Assembly (NCBI GenBank): GCA_024742875.1
Contig: JANSXP010000006.1
Span: forward strand, 1-64,000
Length of the DNA: 64,000 bases
From: Planctomycetaceae bacterium
Lineage (GTDB): Bacteria; Planctomycetota; Planctomycetia; Planctomycetales; Planctomycetaceae
Reading direction: 5' to 3'
Within the stretch, counting starts at the first letter, position 1. Every line of letters begins with the position of its first letter. The notes under the pieces are model-generated. The model did no database searches. It was not told the DNA's origin and saw only the letters and a list, made by a program, of their open reading frames with translations. The position numbers and the translations under genes were made by a program. Below, piece by piece: positions 1 through 9,653 of this stretch.

Positions 1-852
1 GACATCAAAACTGATCGAGCTGCCAAAGTAAGGCAGCACGAAATCTTTCCACTCCACGTAGCCTTTCGTGCCACTTACGTTCACCCACTGCTGATGATTG
101 CCTCGGAACGAGTTGTAGAACGTCGCTGAGACACCACTGGCAAAGTGCAGTTCCCCCTGAAACTCCATGGGGACTTCATCCGAGCTGTCCGGCCGCTTCA
201 CGCCGTGCAGAATACGGCCGCGGACCTCCACAGGCATCTCATAATTTAGCGCCCACAGCGTGGCGCGAATCGTATACCAGCCCAGATCTCCAAGGCAGCC
301 AGCCGGTTCCATATCGCTGCTGGCGCGAATGTTACTGGCGATCCACTCCTCGTCCGCGTTGAAACTAAACTGACTGGCAATGCGGCGAATCGTGCCCACA
401 CTTTCACCGTCGTCCAGGACGCGGCGTATGGCGGGCATCCGATCGCTGTGCATATACATCACGCCGTCCATAAACTGCACGTTATGCTCCTGACAGGCGG
501 CGATCATGCGCTCCACGTCGGCCGCCGATACGCCACACGGTTTTTCAACCATCACGTGCTTTCCGGACTGCGCGGCTTTCACCACCCAGTCCGTGCGGAT
601 CCCTGTGGGCAGTGGAACGTAGACGGCGTCGATATCGCTGCGTCCCAGCAATTCGTCGTAGCTGCCGACGGCGTCAACGTCGTGTGACACAGGCACAGAC
701 GCCTGACAGTTGTCGATAAACTGCTGAGCCTTCTCGGTCGACCGGCTGGCGACTGCCATCACCCGACCGTTGCCGGACGCTGCGATAGAATGCCAATTCT
801 TCATCGCGATTCCAGCGGTACTCAGAATTCCCCATCGACACACTTCACTCAT
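1..852 (-). CDS. Gfo/Idh/MocA family oxidoreductase (3' end outside window)
   Basis: The minus-strand frame opens at an ATG (852) and runs off the window edge, so the C-terminus is missing. The N-terminus (MSEVCRWGILSTAGIA) is a Rossmann NAD(P)-binding start, and VEKPCGV near residue 100 is the EKP motif characteristic of this family. The following part matches the alpha/beta substrate domain. Members oxidise or reduce sugars, inositols or related compounds with NAD(P); the substrate cannot be read from sequence. A GAGG lies upstream of the start. No signal peptide is seen, so a cytoplasmic location is expected. The divergent neighbour is a beta-helix protein, loosely consistent with carbohydrate metabolism, but no operon is evident. 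Confidence 0.88.
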   Translation of the reverse strand, partial: MSEVCRWGILSTAGIAMKNWHSIAASGNGRVMAVASRSTEKAQQFIDNCQASVPVSHDVDAVGSYDELLGRSDIDAVYVPLPTGIRTDWVVKAAQSGKHVMVEKPCGVSAADVERMIAACQEHNVQFMDGVMYMHSDRMPAIRRVLDDGESVGTIRRIASQFSFNADEEWIASNIRASSDMEPAGCLGDLGWYTIRATLWALNYEMPVEVRGRILHGVKRPDSSDEVPMEFQGELHFASGVSATFYNSFRGNHQQWVNVSGTKGYVEWKDFVLPYFGSSISFDV

Positions 853-1085
853 TGCTCACTGCCTCATTAATTCATTGAGGAAACGCCTGATCGGCCGGCC
901 GTCTGACCGCGTCGCCGCATTCCCCCCGGTTGGTCTGAGATAGTGTGGGAATCGGGACTGATTCTCAAGCCCTGAGACCATTTGTCACCAAAAACAGCGC
1001 CGGAATTCGCCCGCAGCCGTGCTGGACTTCTCCTGGCACCGCATTCCTGGTGTCATGTGGCGATTCAGCAGGCAAGTGAGGAAAC

Positions 1086-2495
1086 ATGATGAGCAACGTA
1101 CGGGATTTTGGCGCGACCGGTGACGGCACAGCCGACGATACGCAGGCCATTCAGCACGCTCTGGCAGATGGCGACGGCGAAGTGGTTTTTCCGCGGGGAA
1201 ATTACCGTGTCACCCGCACACTGCACGTGCCTTTGCAAAAATTCGGTCGCACGTCCCTCTCGGGATCTGGCGGTGTGGCCAAACTCATCATGGATGGCCC
1301 CGGCGCCTGCCTCGCGATTGAGGCTACGCATACGGGCACCGCCGATCCGGCAAGTTTCCGCGAACAGCAGTGGCAACAGGAACGCATGCCCACGGTCGAC
1401 GGCATCGAAATCGAAGGCCGACACAAGGAGGCCGACGGAATTCTCCTGCGGGGTGTCGTGCAGCCAACACTGACCCGTGTGCTGATTCGCCGCGTGCGGA
1501 CTGCCTTAAAAGTGACGGGGCGGGCACGGAACGTGATCGTCAACGGATGTCACTTCTACGAAAACTCGGGAGTGGGCATCCACCTGGCTCAATTGAATCT
1601 GCATCAGGTCATCATCGCGGATTCGCATATCAGCTACTGTCGACTGGGCGGAATCCGCATTGAGGACAGCGAGATTCGCAATCTGCAGATCACCGGCAAC
1701 GACATTGAATACAACAATTACCGTGCTCACAAACGTCAGTTTCCGGACGCCGCCGGAGAACCCACGGCGGAGATCTATATCGATGTCTCAACGGGCAGCG
1801 TCCGTGAAGGAACCATTGCCAGCAACACCATTCAGGCAACCTACAGCCCCGGTGGTGCCAATATTCGGTTTCTGGGCAGCGGAGAGACGGGCCACGAAAA
1901 AGCTGGGATGTGGACCATCACAGGAAATCTGATTGGCAGCCAGAGCAACAACATCCATTTGACGCGTGCGTACGGCGTCAATATCACGGGCAACTACATT
2001 TACAGCGGGCATCACCGCAACCTGCTGGTGGAAGACTCACGCAATATCGTCGTTGGTTCCAATTCCTTCGGCCACAATGCAGATTACGGCAACAAGGCTC
2101 TGGCCACCGGCCTGCGGTTTGTGAACTGCCGCAACTGCAACCTGACGGGCGTACTCATTCAGGACGCACCGCTGGGACAGCACACCGTCTCGGGTGCAGT
2201 GGCACTGCAGCGGGATGCTCTTGTGGAAATCATCGATGGCCAGTCGTTCAACATTTCCGGCTGCCAGATTCTCGACGGAACTCCGGTCGGGCTGCGGCTG
2301 GAAAACTGTTCCAACAGCCTGGTGTCCGGGTGCTCGATTCTCGATCAGCGGTCCGAACGGAAAATGCGGCGGGCCATCGAATGCCGTGGAGGGACAGGAA
2401 ATCTGATCAGCAACAATCGCCTGTCCGGACGAAAGGCCGATCTGCCAGCGGATCGGCCGGGATTCACAGTGAGCGGCAATGTCTTCGATTCCTGA
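1086..2495 (+). CDS. right-handed parallel beta-helix protein (pectate lyase-like)
   Basis: The 469-residue product starts with NVRDFGATGDGTADDTQAI, the N-terminal signature of pectate-lyase-3/glycoside hydrolase 28-type beta-helix proteins. About 300 residues of beta-helix coils follow, with recurring ITGN, IHL and NNI rungs (for example VNITGNYIYSG). Such proteins bind or cleave polysaccharides, or act as structural folds; no catalytic set can be assigned by eye. A GAG/GGAA sequence precedes the tandem ATGs at 1086 and 1089. No clear signal peptide is visible, which is unusual for a polysaccharide lyase and leaves location open. Confidence 0.82.
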   Translation: MMSNVRDFGATGDGTADDTQAIQHALADGDGEVVFPRGNYRVTRTLHVPLQKFGRTSLSGSGGVAKLIMDGPGACLAIEATHTGTADPASFREQQWQQERMPTVDGIEIEGRHKEADGILLRGVVQPTLTRVLIRRVRTALKVTGRARNVIVNGCHFYENSGVGIHLAQLNLHQVIIADSHISYCRLGGIRIEDSEIRNLQITGNDIEYNNYRAHKRQFPDAAGEPTAEIYIDVSTGSVREGTIASNTIQATYSPGGANIRFLGSGETGHEKAGMWTITGNLIGSQSNNIHLTRAYGVNITGNYIYSGHHRNLLVEDSRNIVVGSNSFGHNADYGNKALATGLRFVNCRNCNLTGVLIQDAPLGQHTVSGAVALQRDALVEIIDGQSFNISGCQILDGTPVGLRLENCSNSLVSGCSILDQRSERKMRRAIECRGGTGNLISNNRLSGRKADLPADRPGFTVSGNVFDS

Positions 2496-2668
2496 CATCC
2501 CGAAAGCCCTCGGTCTTCCGGAACGCCCGCCGCAAATGCCCCGACCGCCCAGACTGCCAAAGCGAGATTGACACTATTTGCGAAATCCAGGAGAAGCCTT
2601 CCGTCGGAATGACTTTTGATCGCACTCGGTTCTGCCGAGGCTGCGACACCGTTCGATGGAGCGAACCT

Positions 2669-4060
2669 ATGCGAATTCTCTGCTGCCTGCTGATCCTGAC
2701 ACTCGCCGGATGCGGCTCGAAATCTGAGACCGGGGCGAAAGCCGGCATCCCACTGTCGATCAAAAGCCCCGAAGCGGCAAAAGAGAAGACCGAAGCCGCT
2801 CCCAAACCCACCAAAGAGCAGGCGGCTGCGGTGGGCAATCCAGGCGTGGAAACGCTGGTGAAGAAAGCACGAGCGGCCGTTGTCCTGGGACAGCCTGTTG
2901 TGGCCGTGGAAGCGCTCAGCCAGGCCATTGGGCTTTCGCCCGATGAAGCTCGACTGTTCCGCCTGCGTGGTGACGTCTACGCGCTTTTGGGACAGGACGC
3001 CAACGCCAAGGTGGACTTCTCTCTGGCCATCCGGCTCGAACCAAAGAACGCGAATCTGCGAAACGTGCGCGGCTACTTTCTGATGAGTCATGGTCTGACA
3101 GATGAAGCCCTGGCAGATTTCGAACAGGCAACGCAGCTGGATCCGGCAATGAGCACGGCCTGGAACAACATGGGGCTGGTGTCACTGGCGCGCAAAGAAT
3201 TCAAGACCGCCGAACAGCGCTTCACCAAAGCGCTGGACAACGACACCGACTATGTGGATGCCCTGAACAATCGCGGTTTCGTGAGATTCAAACAGCAGAA
3301 ATACAAGACGGCGCTGACCGACCTGAACCAGGCAGTGAAGCTGAACGGGGACTACGCCAGTGCGTGGAACAATATCGGTCTGGTCCACATGGCACAGCAG
3401 AATTACGAAGCCGCCATCAAGGCGTTTGACCAGACCGTTCGCCTGGCCCCCATGGACTCTCGCTGGCTGGGCCACCGCCGAGCGGCATTGCTGAAGCTCG
3501 AAAAGTTTGAAGCCGCCGCCGCTGATGCAGAACGCATCCGCTGGCTGGCCAATCTGGATGTGCTGACTCGTGAGTCGATGCAGCATTCTGAGAAGGCCGA
3601 AAACTGGATCCGTCGTGCCAGGTACCTTGTCAAAGGGTCAGAATTTGGGGCCGCCGTACAGGACTACAGCCGCGCCCTGGCTGTGTCGCCGGGAAACACT
3701 GAAGCGCTCAACGGACGAGCCTTCGCGCTGCTGAACATCGGAGAATTTCAGAAGGCCATCGCGGACTGCGACGAATCACTGGTGTCACAGGAAACGGTCG
3801 AAGCCTACTCCGTGCGAGCCGACGCCTGGATGGGTCTGGAAAACTTCGCGCAGGCGGTCAGCGATTATGAGGCGGCGCAGCGGTTTGACGAAAAGATCGC
3901 CACCGCCTACCGCAGTTACGCGGACCAGTTGCGCAAAGACGGCGAAAACGAACAGGCTGCGGAAATTGAAGCACGACTGAAGGCCATCACCGACGGACTG
4001 AATGGGGTGTCGACAGAGTCCAACAGCGAGCCGCTGCCGTTTCCGGAAATCACCCGCTGA
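2669..4060 (+). CDS. TPR-repeat lipoprotein
   Basis: The chosen ATG gives MRILCCLLILTLAGCGSKS, a lipoprotein signal peptide with lipobox LAGC, so the mature protein should be lipid-anchored. The frame is open further upstream, but that part overlaps the beta-helix gene and lacks protein-like character. After a Lys/Pro/Glu-rich linker there are many tetratricopeptide units from about residue 60 to 440 (ALADFEQATQLDPAMSTAW, SAWNNIGLVHMAQQNYEAA), interrupted near residue 300. TPR arrays mediate protein-protein contacts; the partner is unknown. The Shine-Dalgarno GGAG (2658-2661) lies in the loop of a short hairpin, GTTCG (2651-2655) with CGAAC (2662-2666), just before the start. Confidence 0.85.
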   Translation: MRILCCLLILTLAGCGSKSETGAKAGIPLSIKSPEAAKEKTEAAPKPTKEQAAAVGNPGVETLVKKARAAVVLGQPVVAVEALSQAIGLSPDEARLFRLRGDVYALLGQDANAKVDFSLAIRLEPKNANLRNVRGYFLMSHGLTDEALADFEQATQLDPAMSTAWNNMGLVSLARKEFKTAEQRFTKALDNDTDYVDALNNRGFVRFKQQKYKTALTDLNQAVKLNGDYASAWNNIGLVHMAQQNYEAAIKAFDQTVRLAPMDSRWLGHRRAALLKLEKFEAAAADAERIRWLANLDVLTRESMQHSEKAENWIRRARYLVKGSEFGAAVQDYSRALAVSPGNTEALNGRAFALLNIGEFQKAIADCDESLVSQETVEAYSVRADAWMGLENFAQAVSDYEAAQRFDEKIATAYRSYADQLRKDGENEQAAEIEARLKAITDGLNGVSTESNSEPLPFPEITR

Positions 4061-4126
4061 TCAACGGCCGATCAACAGTTCGTCTGTCGAGGCCCGCACG
4101 CCCCGTCGCCCAGACCATGACGCCGG

Positions 4127-5122
4127 CTATTCGCCCCGCAGCGGACGCTTCATCAGCGCTATCGTCGCTTCGCGCGGCGATTTGTCCTCAAACAGCACAC
4201 GATAGACCTCCCGGGCGATCGGCATATCAATGCCACGTTCTTCGGCAATCTGCACAATGCTCTGGGCGGTGAAGACTCCTTCGGCAACCGCCTGCATACC
4301 GTCTCGAATTTCGGCCAGCGTGTGCCCGCGTCCGAGCAGTTCTCCTACATGTCGATTGCGACTGTGCCGACTGCCGCAGGTTGCAATCAGATCCCCGATG
4401 CCGGCCAGTCCGTAAAAAGTGTCGGGCGATGCGCCCAGCGCCGACCCAAAACGCACCATCTCGGCCAGTCCCCGGGTAATCAGTGCCGACTTGGCGTTGT
4501 CGCCGAATTCCAGCCCATCACTGATGCCAGCGGCGATGGCGATCACATTCTTCAGCGCGCCCCCCAGTTCCACGCCCAGAAGATCGGTGTTCGAATACAC
4601 CCGCAAATGCTGGTTGGAGAACACGGACTGAATGATTTCTGCAGCCGGCAGGTGATCGCTGGCCGCGACAACGCTGGCTGGCTTGGCACACGCCACCTCT
4701 TCGGCATGACAGGGACCGCCAAATGCCACCACAGGGCGGTCTCCCAGGATGTCCTGAATCACCTCGCTGGGGCGCGTGAGCGTTTCCACTTCAATGCCTT
4801 TGATGGCGCTGACCATCAGGGCATCTGCCGAAATACGCGATGCGTGTTCGTTCATCGCGTCGCGCAGCGAGCGGGTGGGAATGCAGACCACCACGATGTG
4901 GGCCCGCTCAATCACACCAACATCGGACGTGACATGAATGGACGGTTCCAGTTCGACTCCCGGCAGCAATCGGGAATTGACGCGTGTTTCGGCGATATGC
5001 GACGCGAAAGTGGCGTTGCGAACCCACAGTGTGACACTGGCGGCCGTTTGCTGAGCGAGCACCTTGGCACAGGCGGTGCCCATGGCTCCTCCGCCCAGCA
5101 CACACACATTTTTGTCAGTCAT
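4127..5122 (-). CDS. gpsA: NAD(P)-dependent glycerol-3-phosphate dehydrogenase
   Basis: GpsA reduces dihydroxyacetone phosphate to sn-glycerol 3-phosphate for phospholipid synthesis. The N-terminus has the dinucleotide-binding loop VLGGGAMGTACAKVLA. The central part carries FGGPCHAEEVA, and the C-terminal domain has GGALKNVIAIAAGISDG with the catalytic lysine and GLAGIGDLIATC, all typical of the family. The product is 331 residues from the ATG at 5122, preceded by AGGCGGGG. An upstream in-frame ATG (5170) would add 16 residues with no family counterpart. It is a cytoplasmic enzyme, apparently monocistronic and convergent with the TPR lipoprotein gene. Confidence 0.95.
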   Translation of the reverse strand: MTDKNVCVLGGGAMGTACAKVLAQQTAASVTLWVRNATFASHIAETRVNSRLLPGVELEPSIHVTSDVGVIERAHIVVVCIPTRSLRDAMNEHASRISADALMVSAIKGIEVETLTRPSEVIQDILGDRPVVAFGGPCHAEEVACAKPASVVAASDHLPAAEIIQSVFSNQHLRVYSNTDLLGVELGGALKNVIAIAAGISDGLEFGDNAKSALITRGLAEMVRFGSALGASPDTFYGLAGIGDLIATCGSRHSRNRHVGELLGRGHTLAEIRDGMQAVAEGVFTAQSIVQIAEERGIDMPIAREVYRVLFEDKSPREATIALMKRPLRGE

Positions 5123-5339
5123 ACCCCGCCTTTTTGCTGTACCTCGTTCATGCTGAGGCATCGGATCCACCTACGTGCAGAATCAACAGCGTTAATGTAT
5201 TCGGTCTGACCGGTATATGACAGGCATCGAAATGGCTTTGCCTGGCCGTGAAAATTTGCTCGTCCGGCATTCCCGAACCAGACTCCAGCGTGTCATCTCA
5301 AGCAAATAATGACTGCATACAGATCGAGAGGTAGGGGTC

Positions 5340-5573
5340 ATGGATCTCCAGACGCCAGCAGCCAAGAGTCCTGACTTCGTGGAACGCCGCAAGCAGGAAA
5401 AAACGTCCGACGGCTTTGAACGACGTCAGTTTCGTGACGGCAATCGCTCTTCCCGCCCGGAAGTTGCCGAATTCGCAGAGGCGATTGATCAGTACAAGAT
5501 CACTCACCATCGTCGCTTTATCACGTTTGAAGAGCTGTACGATGTGATGGTGTCACTGGGCTACCATAAGTAG
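5340..5573 (+). CDS. small conserved-looking protein, paralogue of the next gene
   Basis: A 77-residue product with a basic N-terminal half (FVERRKQEK, FERRQF) and a helical C-terminal half ending ELYDVMVSLGYHK. A purine-rich GAGAGGTAGGGG directly precedes the ATG. The next gene encodes the same architecture: ERRKQ/DRRKQ, then EFAEAIDQYK against [10 protein letters not shown], then VMVSLGYHK against [10 protein letters not shown] do not recognise the family. No membrane segment, signal peptide or metal motif is visible. The charged N-terminus and short helical C-terminus could suit a nucleic-acid or protein-binding adaptor, but that is a guess. Confidence 0.7.
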   Translation: MDLQTPAAKSPDFVERRKQEKTSDGFERRQFRDGNRSSRPEVAEFAEAIDQYKITHHRRFITFEELYDVMVSLGYHK

Positions 5574-5796
5574 TCCTACAATCGATACGACCGGTTGTTT
5601 TACGCGACCGCTCATGTTCACTTCCGTTATCAGCACGCATTCTTCTGCTTATTTGACGCATCCGTCATTTTTTGTGGAAGAGTACTAAAGTTGAGCCGAG
5701 CTCAGCGACTGGGGCCTGTGACACGCTTTCTCCGCACGAAGCGCTGGCGTCACAGGCTTCCTCCGTTTCCCTCAAACGCGAGAAAGTGCTGAAGAC

Positions 5797-6138
5797 ATGA
5801 TGGAATCCGATACCGATTTGTTGGTCACAGATCGACGCCGACGCAGCCGACGGGCTGCCGGAACTTTGCGAAGTCAGGAAGAGCTTCGTGAGGATCAACC
5901 TGAACCGGAAGTTGTTGATCGTCGCAAACAGGATCGTCGACGACAGATTGATCCCACGACCTGTGAACGAGATTACTCCGGCTGTGAAGTCGAATTCATG
6001 CGAGCCATGGACGACTACAAACGCAAGAGCGGTCGCCCGTTTCCCACGTGGAGCGAAGTGCTCGAGGTGCTGATCAGCCTCGGCTATCGCAAAGTGGCGG
6101 AGCCATCAGAAATGGTGTGGCGAAGTTCGGGCGACTAA
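5797..6138 (+). CDS. small conserved-looking protein, paralogue of the preceding gene
   Basis: The 113-residue product has a highly basic, Arg-rich N-terminus ([22 protein letters not shown]), then a C-terminal domain of about 45 residues ([28 protein letters not shown]) homologous by eye to the 77-residue upstream protein. It is longer at both ends. The start is ATG 5797, or 5800 immediately after. The 223-base gap from its paralogue suggests a tandem duplication with separate expression. An intrinsic terminator follows at 6210. Function unknown. Confidence 0.7.
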   Translation: MMESDTDLLVTDRRRRSRRAAGTLRSQEELREDQPEPEVVDRRKQDRRRQIDPTTCERDYSGCEVEFMRAMDDYKRKSGRPFPTWSEVLEVLISLGYRKVAEPSEMVWRSSGD

Positions 6139-6209
6139 TCGAAACACAGCGGGCAGGGAAGCATACCGCATCGATTCGTTCAACCATTCATTCGCACATC
6201 AAACATCGA

Positions 6210-6232
6210 GGGCAGGCAACTGCCCTTTTTTT
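6210..6232 (+). terminator. intrinsic terminator after the small paralogue
   Basis: GGGCAG (6210-6215), loop GCAA, CTGCCC (6220-6225), followed by seven T residues. It ends the plus-strand transcript before the convergent phosphatase gene. Confidence 0.85.
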
Positions 6233-6278
6233 ATGCGCGGTGGTTTTCCACAGCCGGACGACTGCTGCGGGGAATGCA

Positions 6279-7940
6279 TCAAACGCCTGGACGGCCAAAC
6301 ACCATGATCGTGATGTCATCATTCTGTGGGCGGCCATTGGCATGAGAGCGCACGTCAGACAGCAGATCTTTCCCCAGCTGAGCGGGGTCTTTTGAGCCTT
6401 CACGAATGAAGTCAATCACACGGTCTTTGCCGTACAGGTTGCTGTCGGGGTCCATCGCTTCATCCACGCCGTCAGTGATCAGCGTGAAAATGTCACCGGC
6501 CTCAATATCGCGCGTGATGACGGGATACTCATATCCATCCATGATGCCGATGGGAATCCCAATGATGTCGTCACCAATTTCCTCGATACTGCCGTCGGCC
6601 TTGCGAATCACGGGCGACATATGGCCCGCGTTGGTGAGCGTGATACTGTTCTTCTGCAGGTCAATGACGCCCAGAATGTACGTCACGAAACGGCCTTCGA
6701 CCATGTTGTGACACATGTGATCGTTGATCCGCTGTATGGCGACGGAAACATCATCGGTGAAGCTCATGGTGGCCTGCACCACGCTGGCCATGCGTGACAT
6801 GATGAGCGCTCCGGGTACTCCTTTTCCGGCCACATCCCCAAAACTGACGCACACCTTGTCTTCGCCGATCATGAAGCAGTCAAAGTAGTCTCCCCCCACT
6901 GCCTGCGCCGCATCATAGGAGGCGTAAAACTGATAGCCGTCCACTTCGGGGAGTTTGTCCGGCAGCAGGGCCCGCTGCACATTGGCAGCGATCATCATCT
7001 CCTTATCCTGCTTCTGTTTGTCCAGAAACGTCACCAGCAGCCGGGCATTTTCATAGGCGGTGGCCGCCTGACTGGCAACCGCCAGCAGCAGCTGCAAATC
7101 GTCGTCAGTAAACCGTTTCATTGGGTTTTGCGTGTCCAGATTGATCACGCCAAACGGCCGGTCTTCCAGGTCCAGCAGCGGCACACACATCATGGAGTGA
7201 ATGGTCAGACTGGAAATGGACTCACTGGCACTGAAGCGGGAGTCACTGGCCGCGTCGGCTGACAGAATTCCCGATTTCTCTTCCAGCACGGTATCGAGAA
7301 TCGTGCGACTGAGCCGAACCGTTTCGTCCGTATTGGTGCTGCGATGCTTTTGCGCCACTGGCACCAGGGTGCCAGTCTCTGTCCGCTGCATCAGAATCGA
7401 ACCGCGGTCCGCCTGAGGAAAAATGTCGAACAGGGCGTCCAGGATACGCGGACTGATGTTTTCAATTTCAACAGTACCCGCGAGGGCCTTATTGATTTTC
7501 AAAATCCCCTTCAGCTTGTCTTCCGGCCGCACATCCAGCAGGCCGTATCCACCGGCCGCCGCAGACCCCATGATTGTGCTGCTGGCTTCTTCGTTGACTT
7601 CAATTCCCAGCGGTCGTCCGAATGCCGACGATTCTTCGGGATCTCCGGAATCATCTTCATAGCGGAATTTGATGGGGCCCAGCTTGATCCGATCACCGTT
7701 CTTCAACGGGGCCGGCGTGTTGGGTGTCAGCTGCTTGCCATTCAGGAACGAACCGTTGCCGCTGCCCAGATCTTCCAGCATCACGTCGTCGCCCTGACTG
7801 ATCAGCTGAGCATGAAAGCGGGACACCATATTGGAGTCCAGCTGCAGCGTGCAGTCCGGATGGCGTCCCAGCTGCACCGGGTACGCCGTCAGTTCATGAG
7901 GAACTGCCTGACCATCTTTGAGTAACACAATGCGGGGCAT
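6279..7940 (-). CDS. FHA-GAF-PP2C (SpoIIE/RsbU-type) serine phosphatase
   Basis: The 553-residue protein has three recognisable parts. Residues about 1-95 are an FHA phosphothreonine-binding domain (VQLGRHPDC, SRFHAQL, LGSGNGSFLNG). Residues about 165-330 look like a GAF sensor domain (SMMCVPLLDLEDRPFGVINL). Residues about 345-550 are a SpoIIE/RsbU-type PP2C phosphatase with metal-binding acidic motifs (AVGGDYFD, FGDVAGKGVPGALIMS, LITDGVDEA). Such proteins usually dephosphorylate anti-sigma-factor antagonists in partner-switching signalling. No transmembrane segment is visible, so it should be cytoplasmic. No anti-sigma or STAS gene lies next to it, so its target is not indicated. Confidence 0.92.
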   Translation of the reverse strand: MPRIVLLKDGQAVPHELTAYPVQLGRHPDCTLQLDSNMVSRFHAQLISQGDDVMLEDLGSGNGSFLNGKQLTPNTPAPLKNGDRIKLGPIKFRYEDDSGDPEESSAFGRPLGIEVNEEASSTIMGSAAAGGYGLLDVRPEDKLKGILKINKALAGTVEIENISPRILDALFDIFPQADRGSILMQRTETGTLVPVAQKHRSTNTDETVRLSRTILDTVLEEKSGILSADAASDSRFSASESISSLTIHSMMCVPLLDLEDRPFGVINLDTQNPMKRFTDDDLQLLLAVASQAATAYENARLLVTFLDKQKQDKEMMIAANVQRALLPDKLPEVDGYQFYASYDAAQAVGGDYFDCFMIGEDKVCVSFGDVAGKGVPGALIMSRMASVVQATMSFTDDVSVAIQRINDHMCHNMVEGRFVTYILGVIDLQKNSITLTNAGHMSPVIRKADGSIEEIGDDIIGIPIGIMDGYEYPVITRDIEAGDIFTLITDGVDEAMDPDSNLYGKDRVIDFIREGSKDPAQLGKDLLSDVRSHANGRPQNDDITIMVFGRPGV

Positions 7941-8053
7941 GGGGACATCCGGCTGAGATCGGAGGGTTCGAATTCGGCTGTCGACCAGGCAGGAGACAGC
8001 GACGGCTCGGTGTGATGGCTTTAGTCTAGTTCAAAAACGCTGCGTTTGGCGAA

Positions 8054-9340
8054 TCAATCCACACCGCCAAAAATGGACTCGACGTTTCCGCGCAGTACAC
8101 GTTTGCCCAGCAAAATGGCCTTTTCCACAGACCAGCCACGGTCAGCGACAAAGTCGGTCGCCAGCACCCGCGCCAGAATTCGGCGATACATGGCGAACTT
8201 CGGCAGAGCAAACTCAAGCTTGTACATATCGCTGTAGTAGCCAATCTGCTTGGTCTGCGGCACAGCCTGCAGTCGAGCGCGGGTGTCACGTTCGATGAAG
8301 ACGGGAATGTTCGAATACCACCAGTGACCGTCTGTCACCACGTTTGGAAAAATCCACGCGTAGCTCACCAGTTCCTGATTGCTCGTTTCTGACAGCACAG
8401 AAATCGGGAAGATGACCTGCGGAAAGGCGTTCAGCAGTGACTTGTACTGAATCAGCGAAACCCGTTTGTCGTACAGGTCCTGCCCCTGAAAGACGCCCGC
8501 TTCAAACACGCGGCGGTTCACGCCAATCATCAGGTCAAACGGAAACCGATGTTCCACACAGTGTTCGGCAAGACTCCAGAAAACAAAACAACTCAGAGAC
8601 GTCATTTCATCCGCAGAAAGCTGTTCACCGGAAAACACTTTGGCCACCAGCGGATCAGCCACTGCCTCGGAAACGGGCTGTGGACTGAAGTCAGGAGGCA
8701 GAGAGATGGCACACGCCCTGGCGTTGCCGGACTTGAAGCGTTCAAACAGCACACCAAGCGCGTTTTTCAGTTCCGCCGCAGAGCCGGGCGACACACCGGT
8801 CGACGTCTGCAGTCGGTCACGCACCGCGGACTGCCCGAGGTGAAACACCAGATCATCCGTGCGCAGGCAGGGGATGTAAAACTTCGTATCGAATCCGGTC
8901 AGCGGATCATCAAAATCGTTGGTCAGAAAAACACCGTCCAGCCCGCTGGTGTCCAGCACGCTCTGTTCCCAGTCGGGTGCCGACATTTTCTGCAGCGATG
9001 TGTCATAAACGGCTTCCCAGTTGGACTCATCGAGGCGATCCCCCTGGAAGTCAAAAAAGGTCTGACACATTTCCAGCAGCCAGCTGTATTGCGCCGTGTT
9101 TTCAATCGTTGCCAGCCACGGAATCAGTCGGGCCACCTTCTCTTTGGGATCCAGGCCCGGCTCTTCAATCTGCCCTTTGGCAAGGCCAGCCGAATGCGCC
9201 AGTTCGGTGTAGTAGTGGTACCCCATGATGTCAGCCAGAGTCTGTGAGGCGGCCGAGTGAGGGTTGATGTGCGTGTGGGGATCAATGAGCCGAAGGGCTT
9301 CGAGCTCGGTGAGAATGTCCTGCGTCAACTGCTGTGACAT
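8054..9340 (-). CDS. uxaC: uronate isomerase family protein
   Basis: Near the N-terminus LIDPHTHINPH gives the HxH metal-binding start of the amidohydrolase TIM-barrel family. The C-terminal half (WWYSNIPVFIERDTRARL, GYYSDMYKLEFALPKF, YRRILARVL) matches the end of glucuronate/galacturonate isomerases, which convert uronates to fructuronate or tagaturonate. At about 430 residues it is a little shorter than typical UxaC, so a divergent substrate is possible. ATG 9340 is used here; a TTG at 9346, with AGGA at a better distance, would add two residues. Cytoplasmic. No other uronate pathway gene is adjacent; the M20 peptidase gene is divergent. Confidence 0.75.
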   Translation of the reverse strand: MSQQLTQDILTELEALRLIDPHTHINPHSAASQTLADIMGYHYYTELAHSAGLAKGQIEEPGLDPKEKVARLIPWLATIENTAQYSWLLEMCQTFFDFQGDRLDESNWEAVYDTSLQKMSAPDWEQSVLDTSGLDGVFLTNDFDDPLTGFDTKFYIPCLRTDDLVFHLGQSAVRDRLQTSTGVSPGSAAELKNALGVLFERFKSGNARACAISLPPDFSPQPVSEAVADPLVAKVFSGEQLSADEMTSLSCFVFWSLAEHCVEHRFPFDLMIGVNRRVFEAGVFQGQDLYDKRVSLIQYKSLLNAFPQVIFPISVLSETSNQELVSYAWIFPNVVTDGHWWYSNIPVFIERDTRARLQAVPQTKQIGYYSDMYKLEFALPKFAMYRRILARVLATDFVADRGWSVEKAILLGKRVLRGNVESIFGGVD

Positions 9341-9653
9341 ATTCAATCAGGTCCTGGTTCTGGTGGCATGCCGTGAAGGTGGAGACAGCACACCGGAAGA
9401 CGTGCGGCAAGGGCCAGCGTCCGTCCAGTCGTGCGTCCCACGAAGACCGGCGGCCGGTGATAAGCGACGAGGAACTTTTTCCATTGTCGTGTGTCTCACC
9501 GAAAACCCGGGCGATCTTCAGACAGAATCTTAGCCGCCGGGCATCGGCGGTTCCATGACACGCCCGTCGGTGTACGATGGAATTCCGACTCCAGCCCCCA
9601 TCACCCGCGGAACGCTCGCTTTCACCTCCACCAGCCCAATTCCCCAGTTCCCC
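9341..9653. other. intergenic region between divergent genes
   Basis: About 310 bases that should hold the promoters of both divergent genes. I see a short GC hairpin, CCGCCG (9534-9539) with CGGCGG (9545-9550), but no convincing -35/-10 pair or T-tract. An in-frame ATG at 9555 could extend the M20 peptidase by 33 Pro/Thr/Ser-rich residues, which I consider non-coding. Confidence 0.5.

Noticed and set aside
1910-2668. Upstream in-frame extension of the TPR lipoprotein
   Set aside because: It overlaps the beta-helix gene and lacks protein character; the lipobox start at 2669 explains the N-terminus.
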